This document shows, one piece after another, positions 24,638 to 34,864 of a stretch of 64,000 nt of DNA. Source of the stretch: Tetranychus cinnabarinus (lineage: Eukaryota; Arthropoda; Arachnida; Trombidiformes; Tetranychidae); the NCBI GenBank assembly GCA_022266195.1, contig WHVY01000003.1, positions 3,286,001-3,350,000 of the forward strand. Direction: 5' to 3'. The position numbers and the translations under genes were made by a program. How positions within the stretch are numbered: position 1 is the first letter of the stretch; every line of letters begins with the position of its first letter. The notes under the pieces are model-generated. The model was given only the letters and a program-made list of their open reading frames with translations. It was not told the origin of the DNA and ran no database searches.

Positions 24638-25005
24638 GATTCAGGTAAATAATTTAAAATACAGAAACATTAATTAAATTCCAAATCAAATTGATTCGAT
24701 TGATGAAATCTATTTAAAATAAATTGTAATTGCAATTTTCGGTAACTTATAATATAATAGAATTTGAAATTCGCTCTCAATCTTGTTAGTTCACAATGTT
24801 TAATATTGTTCTCCACAAGATGCCACTACTGCATAGCATGCTTCAACGGATTTCTTTGAGATTTCAGATGTTCATCCAAAACCTCTTACTCTTAGAAATC
24901 TAATTGTTGTAATTCTTCAAATTAGCCTTTAATTTAATCCTAGAGTTTAAAATATGTTCTGATTATTTTTATTAGTTTACTGGCTTCAACTCCTTTGTCT
25001 AAAAA
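24638..25005. other. Short intergenic region
   Basis: Holds the end of EEF1AKMT4 and the promoter of the SWIRM gene. No recognisable element. Confidence 0.4.
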
Positions 25006-26949
25006 ATGGAACGAGAGCTTTACCATTCAAATGCCATGCTTGGCCTTAATCCTTTAACGGATGATAGTGAAGCGATGCACTTCCATTTTGGTAAACTTAC
25101 TGGTGATTCCAAAGATTTTTTCAATTGTGATACTCCAATTGGCCTAGATTATCCTGATAGATCAGCTTTACAACCTATTTGTGTCCATTTTGATAGCGGT
25201 GATGGTACCAATGATGGAGAAAAGGCTGATGAAAATGTCGAATTGCTTGACATTTCAAGTAAACGTTTACCAGTTGACTTGGGATTCAATGGCCTGGATA
25301 AAACTACTATCCAAATTAATGGTAATTACACGAGTAGCCAACTCGTGGTCAATTCACCGCCTACTTCTGAGTCAGGATCTGCCGAATCCAATGATTATAT
25401 AAATTTACAGTGCAATGATAATTATATGAGAGCTGATTATACCAATCAAGTTCCATCCGTTGACAATGAAAGAGTATTCTATAACAATAATCATCTATAC
25501 TATTCAAATCATTACCATGAACAACCTCATGATAACTTAAACCATCATCAGAGTCATCAGATTTATCATCGAAATCATCTTAACGTAAATCATACCACTC
25601 ACCAGCAAAATTATCATATCCATTATCAAAACTACCAACAGCAGCCATCAACACCAATACACTATTATCAACATTATCAGCCACAAGCTAAACAACAGTC
25701 ATTTCAACGTTACCATCACCGTAAACACACACCTCATAAGGCGCCTCAAAAACCTATACAAAAGCCTCCACAAAGCCCACCAAAAATTACGAAACTTGTG
25801 AAACATAAACAAAGACAACAGACTCAAACATCAACACAAGTACGAACTCCGCCACAGCCACAATCACAGCCACAGTCACAACCTAAGCCGCAATCCAAAT
25901 CACAAGTTAAAGTACAACCTTCGCTTAAACGCAAACACTATCGACGTAATCACATCAAGGCTCTGGAAGAGAAGCCAGTGCTTAATCAACCCGTTGTACA
26001 AAAACCGAAATTGGGACGACCCCGTAAATACAATTATTCGCCTCCCAAACCTGTCAAATTCAGGTCCAATAGGTTGAGACTTAAAGTACAATCGGAAAAT
26101 TTAGAATCCGAACAAGATTCAGAAAGTATACCGGAGTCGTCTAAGAATTCGGATGCAAAAAAAGAGTCAAAGAAAGAAAAAGAACAGGAAATTTTGCCTG
26201 TTGAATGGGATCGGCCAGAAAATTTGAGCTTTGATCGCAACAATGTTTCAGATTTTGAAAAGGCTTCATTGCCGGAGTTTTTTGCTGGAAAATATGACAG
26301 AACTCATTTCCACCCGAGTCAATATTTGCAAATACGCAATATATTCCTCGATGAATGGGAGTCTAGAAAGCCAAATACTGTGCGTTTCCGCGAGATGATA
26401 AGGGTACACAAAGGAATTGGAAATGTTGTCAGCTTTTCTCGAGTTTGCAAATTTTTGACCGCCATTGGTGCAATTAATGATGTCGATAAAGACGACACCA
26501 TTGTAACTGGGAACAAAGATGAAGATAGTTGCAATTTATCTCTTCCATCGATTGAAGATAACCAAGATAACCAAAACAAAGTCAATGACGAGGAGTCTGA
26601 GGAACCTAAAGAATCTCTTCAAGCTCCATCATCGTCATCATCACCATCACCATCCCCATCACCTCCATCTTTATCTTCCTCTATAGAAGCTAATACTTTA
26701 TCACCTTCAGCAACTCCATCTGAAGACAGTATGCTTCAAACAGCAGCTCCTCGTCCAAGGAGAGGTCGTAAACGTAAAAGTTATTTCCTCAATGAGATGA
26801 CTCGACTTGGTATAGATCCTGCACAAGCTGGTTTCCCTATCCCTGAAAATGATAAAGAGAAAGATGAAGTTCAAGAAACAATTAATGAAAATGATGATAA
26901 ATCTAATGAAATGGATGATCTTCCCGAAAGTGTACAAACTTCGCCGTAA
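25006..26949 (+). CDS. SWIRM-domain protein with AT-hook-like motifs
   Basis: Single exon, 647 residues. Residues ~175-330 are His/Gln/Pro/Ser-rich and low-complexity (repeated QPQSQPQ; many YH and NH pairs). A basic stretch follows with an AT-hook-like core, LGRPRKYNY, near residue 342. At about residues 415-495 lies a SWIRM fold. It has LPEFFAGKY...YLQIRNIFLDEWESRKP...FSRVCKFLTAIGAIN, matching the helix pattern YL-x-IRN-x2-LD-x-WE-x2-KP...IGAIN of the MYSM1 SWIRM rather than the SMARCC type. A second AT-hook-like motif, RPRRGRKRKS, is at about 583-592, followed by the ordered phrase LNEMTRLGIDPAQAGF. SWIRM domains occur in chromatin complexes and bind DNA or nucleosomes, so a chromatin role is likely. 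No JAMM/MPN, SANT or amine-oxidase domain is present. An AATAAA lies at 27282-27287. Confidence 0.8.
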   Translation: MERELYHSNAMLGLNPLTDDSEAMHFHFGKLTGDSKDFFNCDTPIGLDYPDRSALQPICVHFDSGDGTNDGEKADENVELLDISSKRLPVDLGFNGLDKTTIQINGNYTSSQLVVNSPPTSESGSAESNDYINLQCNDNYMRADYTNQVPSVDNERVFYNNNHLYYSNHYHEQPHDNLNHHQSHQIYHRNHLNVNHTTHQQNYHIHYQNYQQQPSTPIHYYQHYQPQAKQQSFQRYHHRKHTPHKAPQKPIQKPPQSPPKITKLVKHKQRQQTQTSTQVRTPPQPQSQPQSQPKPQSKSQVKVQPSLKRKHYRRNHIKALEEKPVLNQPVVQKPKLGRPRKYNYSPPKPVKFRSNRLRLKVQSENLESEQDSESIPESSKNSDAKKESKKEKEQEILPVEWDRPENLSFDRNNVSDFEKASLPEFFAGKYDRTHFHPSQYLQIRNIFLDEWESRKPNTVRFREMIRVHKGIGNVVSFSRVCKFLTAIGAINDVDKDDTIVTGNKDEDSCNLSLPSIEDNQDNQNKVNDEESEEPKESLQAPSSSSSPSPSPSPPSLSSSIEANTLSPSATPSEDSMLQTAAPRPRRGRKRKSYFLNEMTRLGIDPAQAGFPIPENDKEKDEVQETINENDDKSNEMDDLPESVQTSP

Positions 26950-28541
26950 TAGTCTACTCCATTCGAAGAAACATTTTTCACTATCATCATCATCTTCACT
27001 TTCATTGTCATTTCCGAATTGTGCTTCATGCACTTTCATTGCTGATACCTCGATTAATCAGCAAAATGACCTCACTTAATGACCTACTTTATGTAAAATT
27101 CAAAAATATTCGTCCATCTATCTTTTTTTCACCTTATGAAACAAAACTCAAAATGTTATCTTTTTTTCTCCCTCTTTTTGGCCATCATCAATCGTGAAAG
27201 AGTATATTTAGTTTGTTAACAATGTAAAAGTATTGAAACTAATTCTCCTTTTTTTTGATGGTCAGGGATATCATAATATTAAATAAAAATAAGTTAAATA
27301 TTTTATCCTTGGATGTATATCCCTTAAATCTATTTGTATTTAAAGAAGACTTTAATAAATACATTTAAATGTCATATTTTCCATAAATTGTTGCTTTTTT
27401 CAAAAATCGGAGAATTAGAAATCATCTCAAAAAAATCTCGAATTTTACAAAATTAAAAAAATAATACTGATTTTGGATTTAAAATAAGGATAAGAGCAAT
27501 TATTGCCCCGATGATGTTTTGAATGAGCCTTGAACAAGAACAGTCAAAATTTACAAAATTGACAACTGAGCTTCGATGATAAAATGTTCAGTAGTTTGGT
27601 GTCTTTCATCATCATTCAGAACATCATTCACACTAACTACGAATTTTCAGTTTATCTAAAGATGCAAATAAAGATGATCGTTCATTCACATTGTAAGTAC
27701 TCAAATCCTTTGACTTATCGGTTTAAAATTTAAACCATGAAAATAAAGACCAATGGATTGATGGAAAGAGTCAGGATCGGGAAAGAAGTTTAGAGAAGGT
27801 CATTAAAGATACAAAGTTCGAATGGTTAAACTGATTAAACTGATAAGAGTATACAATATTTTTAACTTTCAAGTGAGAATTGGCGGGTTTGTAGCAGCAT
27901 AAAAATGAAGTTTATTTGAGCAATGAAAAAATTCCTCTGATCGACAATTTTTGATAAAGTCGCGATAAAAGTTCACACTTAGATCGCTTTTTGTACAGTT
28001 TGAAACCGGATTCTGGAATCCAGTATGAACATTCTGGATTAGAGTCTGATCAGAGATCACTAGAGTTATCAAATCTTTGAGTATCACAATCCTCAGAATA
28101 TAAAACACGACTCTTAGAGAAGAAAATTTTGTTTGCTTTGCCTTTTCTCCAATTCTATTATCGCTATCATTGACCAAAACCAAGAAACTACTTTACCAGA
28201 AAGTTAAATATAATCACTAGTTTTGCGCTTATAATTTGTTTGTTTTAAGAAAATTCATAATGATCTAGTGTGTGGTAGTTAAAATGCTCCACGAAACATT
28301 TATGTTTTTTTCAATATGATTCTTTGAAAAAACGGAATTCAGAACATCATACATGTATTATTCAAGGATGATGAAATTGGGAAAAGATCCTATTCGAGGA
28401 GATAGGGAAGCATGGTAAGATTTTCAAAAATGAGAGAAAGATAAAGTAAAGTTACATTGTTTGGTTTGATCAATTTTTGTTTTTTGCATAAACTAGATAC
28501 TAAAGTGATAATTGATCTTCATAAAGAAAATGATCAAAAAG
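26950..28541. other. Intergenic region
   Basis: The SWIRM gene's 3' UTR comes first. The rest is AT-rich. A GGTTTGTAGCAGCATAAAAAT phrase near 27883 weakly resembles a repeat-family flank at 53978. The minus-strand frame at 27869-28183 has no recognisable content. Confidence 0.4.
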
Positions 28542-29125
28542 ATGAACATTCTCTACGTGCTCGTCTTAATCTGGCTTTTTCCTTTTCTTCTACTTCTTCT
28601 ATCTCAGGTTCTTCTTCCTCAGGATGCGACATGGATCACCCGAGTTGTCCATTAATGTAAGAGACGCATGTTTTGCTAATGATAAAACCTTTTCCCATAT
28701 TAAAGTGTACTTAATTGACCTTCTCTTTATTTAATTGTAGCTTGTGAATCAAGCAAGACAAGCCGCTGTAGTGAATGGCTAGTATGAAGGTAATCCACCA
28801 AATCATCAATATGAAAATGATGTCCACTTTGGCCAAAGTTATCATTACCCGCCGATCCTGAGGACAGAGTATTATCAGGTGTAATGGAGCCTTGGTATCG
28901 AGCTGAAGAGAAGAAATACAATTATGATGATCCAAATCTTGATTTTGTACGGATTGTTTCCAAAACAACACAGCAATATGGATGTGGTCAAGCTCGTGAT
29001 CGTGGACCTGGTGTTGTTGTTTATACTGCTACCTGGAAATGAGCAAGAAAACCAAGTTACACATTTGATGGTTTCACTTCTGATCAGAGTTTACAGCAAA
29101 GGAAAAATCTTTTTGTCTTTTAAGA
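28542..29125 (+). pseudogene. Decayed CAP/SCP-superfamily (antigen 5-like) secreted protein gene
   Basis: An ATG at 28542 opens a strong signal-peptide-like string (MNILYVLVLIWLFPFLLLLL). A donor-like GTAAGA lies at 28657, and an acceptor-like TTTAATTGTAG ends at 28740. The following exon reads LVNQARQAAVVNG. Further on comes MEPWYRAEEKKYNYDDP, then FVRIVSKTTQQYGCG. This is the order seen in CAP proteins (WY-x-E...YNY, then HFTQ-x-VWK-x-T...GCG). The frame is broken four times: TAA at 28653 before the donor, TAG at 28780, a frame shift near 28880 just before MEPWYR, and TGA at 29040. The His and Trp of the usual HFTQ-x-VW motif are also replaced. CAP proteins are secreted Cys-rich proteins; some in blood-feeders and venoms are antigens. 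This copy cannot make a full product. Confidence 0.65.
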
Positions 29126-30387
29126 GAATCATTTCCAATACGTAAAATCACATTTCTTAATGATTACATTTATTTCCGCAATTATATTGTAAAATTGACT
29201 ATAAAAATCAACTGAATAACTCTCAACAGAAATATTTGAAAAAACCCTGCAAAAACAGTGTATATTTCAATGAAATCTGGAATCAAATTTAACCTTTCTA
29301 ATCTTGTTGTGACAAATGTGTTGTATGAAAAAACTCAATTAACGACTCTATTCAAATATAAATTTCCTTACAAATTAACTATTCTATTTATTGACGATTA
29401 TTTTTATTGTTAACGAAAAAATTAGTAATTTTACCTTTCAAAGTGCCCATCAAATAAAGCTTTACATTTAAATGCGTAGATATTAATCAGGATTGCATGG
29501 TGAGTAATTAATCAATGTTTCATTTAAATCTTTGTTGAATCACTTATTCAGGATTTTGAGCAACATTATCTTCATAAAAGGTTCACTCAATTACCCTTGT
29601 TTTCATCACGGTAACCTAAACCCTCTAAAAAGGATTGAATAATGCTGTATATTAATTTTATGTGGTACTAATGTGGTTGAAAGTGACAATCCTTTACCAG
29701 TTAAGATAATCAATCAGTAAATCAGGTCAAATACCAAGGTCAAAGATGAATAAACTATTGAGGCCAGAGTTGGGTCTGTTAACTTTCACATTCAACAATT
29801 GACATCTCATTTTGTCCACCCATTATGATGTATATTTAGACATTTGGTTAAGGCAGAATGGCCATCAAGTGTGCTGGGCCTGTTGATAGCTGAGGCAATT
29901 ATTAGAATCAGATTAAGATCAATTTAGTGAAATAAATAATGAATGTGGGTCGTTTTTGCAGGACAAATTTTTTTTTGTGTTGTTTCACTGACAAATTACC
30001 GATGAAGGATCTTTAAATAGAAAATTTAATCTTGCTCATTAGTTTCAACTTGATCTTGATCGTTTCTGATTTTGATCTGTTAATCTTTTTTTTCTGTTAT
30101 AAATAATCAGTTTGAATTAGTGGTTAAAAAGGTGACTTTGTAAGAATTGGAACTTACTTGATAAGTTGATGTTGACTAGGAGGATGGAGATGAAATTGAG
30201 GGAGCAAAACTGATTGTAACTCATCAACGTTAACAACCAGTGAATTGCAAACCGAACTTTAGTCTTACTTTCGACTCGAGATAATTGATGTAATAATTGT
30301 TGCTATTGATTGAAAATTTGTTAAGTTTGTCCATAAAGTATCATTCCTAGCCATTATTGCTTTCTGTGTTTTTGCCAGCTAAAAGCA
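29126..30387. other. Intergenic region upstream of the carboxypeptidase
   Basis: No gene, RNA or repeat-family copy recognised. AT-rich throughout. Confidence 0.4.
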
Positions 30388-32306
30388 ATGAATTTAACGG
30401 CAAGATGGATTTTCAATTTGTTAACAACTGTCATCTTCATGTTCAAACTGTTTGCCAGTGTTCAATCAGTGATTGAATCAGAGGAGGATAAAGTTGTAAG
30501 CTATAAAGGTTACTCCGTTATTCGTGTTGTACCAAGAACAAAAGACAGCTTCAATTATTTAACCAATTTAACATACTCCAAGGTAAGTTCACAATCAATT
30601 TGCTTCTTTTCATACGCTTTGTCCATCAAGTTTATAATGCTTTTCATGTGTCAAATAGGATGTTAGCTATTGGTTGGAGCCATCCTCGATTGCACGTCCA
30701 GTTGACATAATGATTAGCCCGAAGAAGAAGGCCTCGGTCATGAAAGGCTTATTTCACTATGGAATGCACCCAAAAGTACAAATTGAAGATCTTGAACGGT
30801 AAGTCATCTGCAAATCTGCAGCCTGTAAATGTTAAGGAAACTGTAAAAATTGAGAATCATTTGAATGGGTTAGATTTTATGGTTGGTTTTTGTGTCTCAT
30901 TTCAAGCGTGGTTGCTGACGAATAATCATCTTTTTTTGTATTAGATTAATTTCCAGGAGCAAGAACGACAGTGATGAGATATCTGCACGAGTGGCTACAT
31001 CGGAGGAATACTTTTTCCGCTCATATCGTCGACTGGATGAAATATACAGCTATCTGGAGGGTCTTCAAAGTCGTAATAAAGATACCATCAAGATTGAAAA
31101 TTTTGGTAAATCTTGGGAAGGAAGAGACTTGAAAGTGGTTAAGATAGGTGCCAATATTAATTCGTCACCACCAAACAATTCAAAGCCAATTATTTATATT
31201 CAAGGAGGAATTCATGCTAGAGAATGGATTGCACCGGCAACAGTTGTTTACATTGCTACCACCTTGGCTAATGAAGCTTTGGATGAAACAGATAAAAGAT
31301 TAATTGAATCATTTGAATGGTGGCTGGTTCCTTCCGCTAATCCTGATGGTTATGAATATTCCCATACACATGTAAGCATAAAATATCTAGATAAAACCAA
31401 ATTAAAACAAATTTAATGATAAACTCTTTTTGTTTCTAAAGAACCGTAACTGGAGAAAGACTAGATCAAAGCAAGTAGGTATCTGTAGAGGAGTTGATCC
31501 AAATCGTAATTTTGGATTCTATTGGGGAGGTAAGGATTCAAAGTGGATTGATAGTCTGTGTATTTAACGATCGGATACATTTCAGAAAATAAAACATCAT
31601 CTAATTTTTTGATGTACTTTTTATTTTCAGGTAAAGGTACCAGTGGGGATACATGTAGTGATATTTTCAGAGGGTCCAAGCCATTCTCAGAACCAGAAAC
31701 TAGAGCAATTAGAGATTTAGTCTTAGGTGCTTCACCACGAGTCCTCGCTTTTCTCGATATGCATTCCTATTCTCAGGTTTGGCTTTATCCATGGGGCTAT
31801 GGAGAGCAACTTCCTGATGACCATCAAGATTTGGTAATTATCCATTGATATAATCAAATAACCTTTGATGCTATTTGTATTACATTGCGAAGTTTGTTCA
31901 GTTTTTTAAAAGCTAAAATATAATGCTTCTTTTTTTGGGTTATAGCATCAAATGGCTAAATTAGCGACAACTGCCTTGGCCAAAGTTCATGGAACCCGTT
32001 ATCGGGTTGGAAGTACAACGAGATTGCTATGTAAGTAGATTTAATTGTTATTAGCCATTATTTACTAATGTTTTTGGCTACCATTTGATATTAGATGCTG
32101 CTGCTGGTGGAGCTGACGATTGGGCTAAAGGGACAGCCAATATCAAGTATGCTTACACTGTTGAACTGAGGGATGATGGACGATATGGTTTTGTCCTTCC
32201 ATCTCGATACATCATACCAACTGGTCAAGAAACTTGGACTGCATTGAAAGCTTTTGCTGATGGTCTGAAAGAGGAATTAGACCATCCCAAGATCAAATCG
32301 GCCTAA
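30388..32306 (+). CDS. Secreted zinc carboxypeptidase, M14 family, carboxypeptidase B-like
   Basis: A metallocarboxypeptidase that removes C-terminal residues, typically in digestion or hormone processing. Seven exons: 30388-30582, 30659-30798, 30957-31371, 31442-31529, 31631-31833, 31946-32030 and 32095-32306. They total 1338 nt, or 445 residues, with phase intact. Residues ~1-27 form a signal peptide. A propeptide follows (YKGYSVIRVVPRTKD...). The catalytic domain has the zinc ligands in GGIHAREW (His, Glu) and DMHSYSQ (His). It also has the substrate-binding Arg in DPNRNFG, ANPDGYEY, and the general-base Glu in TVELRDDGRYGF. The residue at the specificity-pocket position is Asp in GGADDW, as in carboxypeptidase B. 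Preference for C-terminal Lys or Arg is therefore inferred. All catalytic residues are present. An AATAAA lies at 32401-32406. Confidence 0.95.
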
Positions 32307-34864
32307 AACCGTCAAATCTCATAATTTAAGTTATTTTAACTCATGTTGTTTTTTTCAAGTAACTTCACACAATCTCATTCCTATATCGATTTAAATTATT
32401 AATAAATCTTAAAGTTAATTTAAAGTGTTCATTATTTCCAATCCAATTTGGTTATTTAATCGACTGGACTACTGGGAAAGCTGAGTGACCCTTTTGATGA
32501 AATATTAAAAAATCGCCCGACTAGTCTTTCCATACAATTTATGATGACTTGATGTTATTTTATTGGCAAGTTGATTGATTAACAGCTTTTCAGGTTTCTC
32601 GATGTTTCTGACATATTTGTTTCTCATGCTGGCAATTGTAATTTAATCATCAATTGAGTTTAGATTAAGCACCACTTGAATGTAAAACTTCAATTACAAG
32701 AAAAATTATCCTTTAATCATTAGACACAGTCTTGTAATTTGATCAACTTGAAACAATTAACATAGAAAATAGAAAGTAATGTGACTTACCAAGTCATGTT
32801 ATTAATATTGTATTCAGATATCAATCAGGAATTATAACCATGGTAGGCATTTTTTTATTGCTACAAAAATATGTATTCAGTTTCCTAAACTCAATCTATT
32901 CAGTTTGGTTTGCAAATTGAACTGAAATTAATGAGAAAAACGGAAAGATTAACAATCGACATCCTTATTATTTCCACTTAAACCATTTTTGTATTTCCAT
33001 CGACAAAGTTGACATTAAATTCAGTTTCAATTTATGTGTACATTTTAATGTTTATGAAAAAAGTTGATCAACAGAAGGCAAAAATAAACTTGCTAGATGA
33101 ACAAATAAAAGCATAGATTTAACGAGAAAAATCATTTACAATTTAAATCAACTGAATTTCACTGATTTCTTTCAGTTTAAATTCATATGAAAAATATCTA
33201 ATGGCTGCAATTCAATGTTTGTAAAGCAAAGTTTACCAATTTTACCAATATTGATGAATTACAATAATTCCACTTGAACCAGTTCTTTAAATAGGAGACA
33301 ATGATTTCCAAAAAGCAAGCAATGGTTCCTAAAAAGGATGAAATATTTGTTAATAGATGGAAATGTTAGTGTTTATTGAGTATTTTCAGTCAAAATAACT
33401 TGTAAAGTTCATTAGGCAATCAAAAAGTTAATTGTTGAATTTGCTTTTTGCAGTTCGTCTTATTAGCACAGAGGTGTTAAAAGTAACATCTTTTGCTTAT
33501 TGGAAACCATTGTCTCCTATTTAAAGAACTGATTCAGTCAAAGTTGAATCACATAAAAATGAAAGCATCATTTTTAAGGCAAGGGTTGTGATTAATATGC
33601 AAGTAAAGTTGAATAAATGTATTTCATTGTCCTTTGACCTTCCTTTAGATACCTTCGAGTGATCAAAATAGAGGAGAGGGAAGAAGAGAGGAGTAGAGTG
33701 GAGTGGAGGACAATGAAGAGTACATATTGGGGGATTTAAAGTCCTGCTTTAAAAGGAACCCGTGAAAACACATTTTTGGGTCCAACAAGAGAAATTTTGT
33801 CATGAGAAAGCAAAGAAACCTTGAGAAAGTCAACTAACCAAACTTATCACTGATTTGGATTTAATGGTCAGAGTTCGGATATAAACAGTACAAATTATTT
33901 CACCAAAGATTGGTTGGCATTTGGTTATTAGATTGATTAAATTAGCTTTTGCCTCTGTTGTATAATCTTTATTCATTAAGAAATGCAAATTACCAAAGCC
34001 TAAGCCTTCAATGGCTATGATCAGCAAATAGACTGGCCTGTTTCTGGTTAATTCACGCCTAAACCAGGAAAATCCCTCTCTGTCGTTTTCTGGGTCTCTA
34101 TTTTTCTTTCTTTTCCAGTTTCTACATTGTCTTCTTGCTCTCTTGGTTGTTTCCTTTCTCCCACTCTTTCTCTCTCTTCCCTCCCCCTACTTCGCTCCTT
34201 ATACCAGTTTTCAACATATCACAACAAGAAGATGCTTTTTAAAAGTTGAGCAAGTTTCTGAGCTTTCTTTTTTTGTTTTTTCACCTTTTATATCATTAAT
34301 AAGCTTTTAATACTGTGTTTTTTGAAGAATTAAAATTTTGACCATGATTTAAGTAATTTAGTTTAATCGTAATTGTGTTTAGCTACCTAACCATTAAAAC
34401 TTCATGGCAACATTTACAACATGTACCAATCCAAATGATGTCATTGTAAAAGCTGATTTTGTTTTTGTCCGATTTCATCAGGTATAGATAATTATTTGGT
34501 GTAAATTTTGCTAACTGCTGATGAAGGCATTACTAAGTGCTAATTGTAACTCACATTGTGTCACACTGTATTACATTTTCACAGTAACCTATCGATCTTG
34601 TGTCTTACATTTTGTGCTTTGTGTCTTAATGATATCCAGCTAAAGTAGCCTGTTAATGTTACCCGTTAATGTAAAAATAATGTGTGGCTGACTCGCTAAT
34701 GAAATCTCTCTTTTCTTTTCTTTATTCAAGGTGTCGCCAAAGTAATTTGTTCACCTATGTGCCTAAAAGACTAAAAATTTGTTTATACTGATCTTGATCA
34801 TCTCTCCATCATAGTCATCTCATTGTTCCGTTCTGTTAACTTAACACCAAGACCAAATTCAATC
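32307..34864. other. Long intergenic region upstream of the Draper-like gene
   Basis: 2.5 kb without a credible gene. It includes the short inverted-repeat element at 33276-33536 and a CT-rich stretch at about 34080-34200. The rest is AT-rich and probably holds the promoter of the downstream receptor gene. Confidence 0.4.
33276..33536. repeat. Small MITE-like element with imperfect inverted termini
   Basis: The arm at 33281-33302 (AGTTCTTTAAATAGGAGACAATG region) is the exact inverse of CATTGTCTCCTATTTAAAGAACT at about 33509-33531. Pairing extends imperfectly to about 45 bp per arm. The whole element is about 260 bp with a non-coding centre. No clear target duplication was found, so it could instead be a plain hairpin-forming sequence. 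Confidence 0.55.

Noticed and set aside
27869..28183. 104-residue minus-strand frame
   Set aside because: No recognisable motif, no codon or domain support, AT-rich intergenic context.
28711..28971. Minus-strand frames over the CAP relic
   Set aside because: No family content. The plus strand carries the recognisable motifs.
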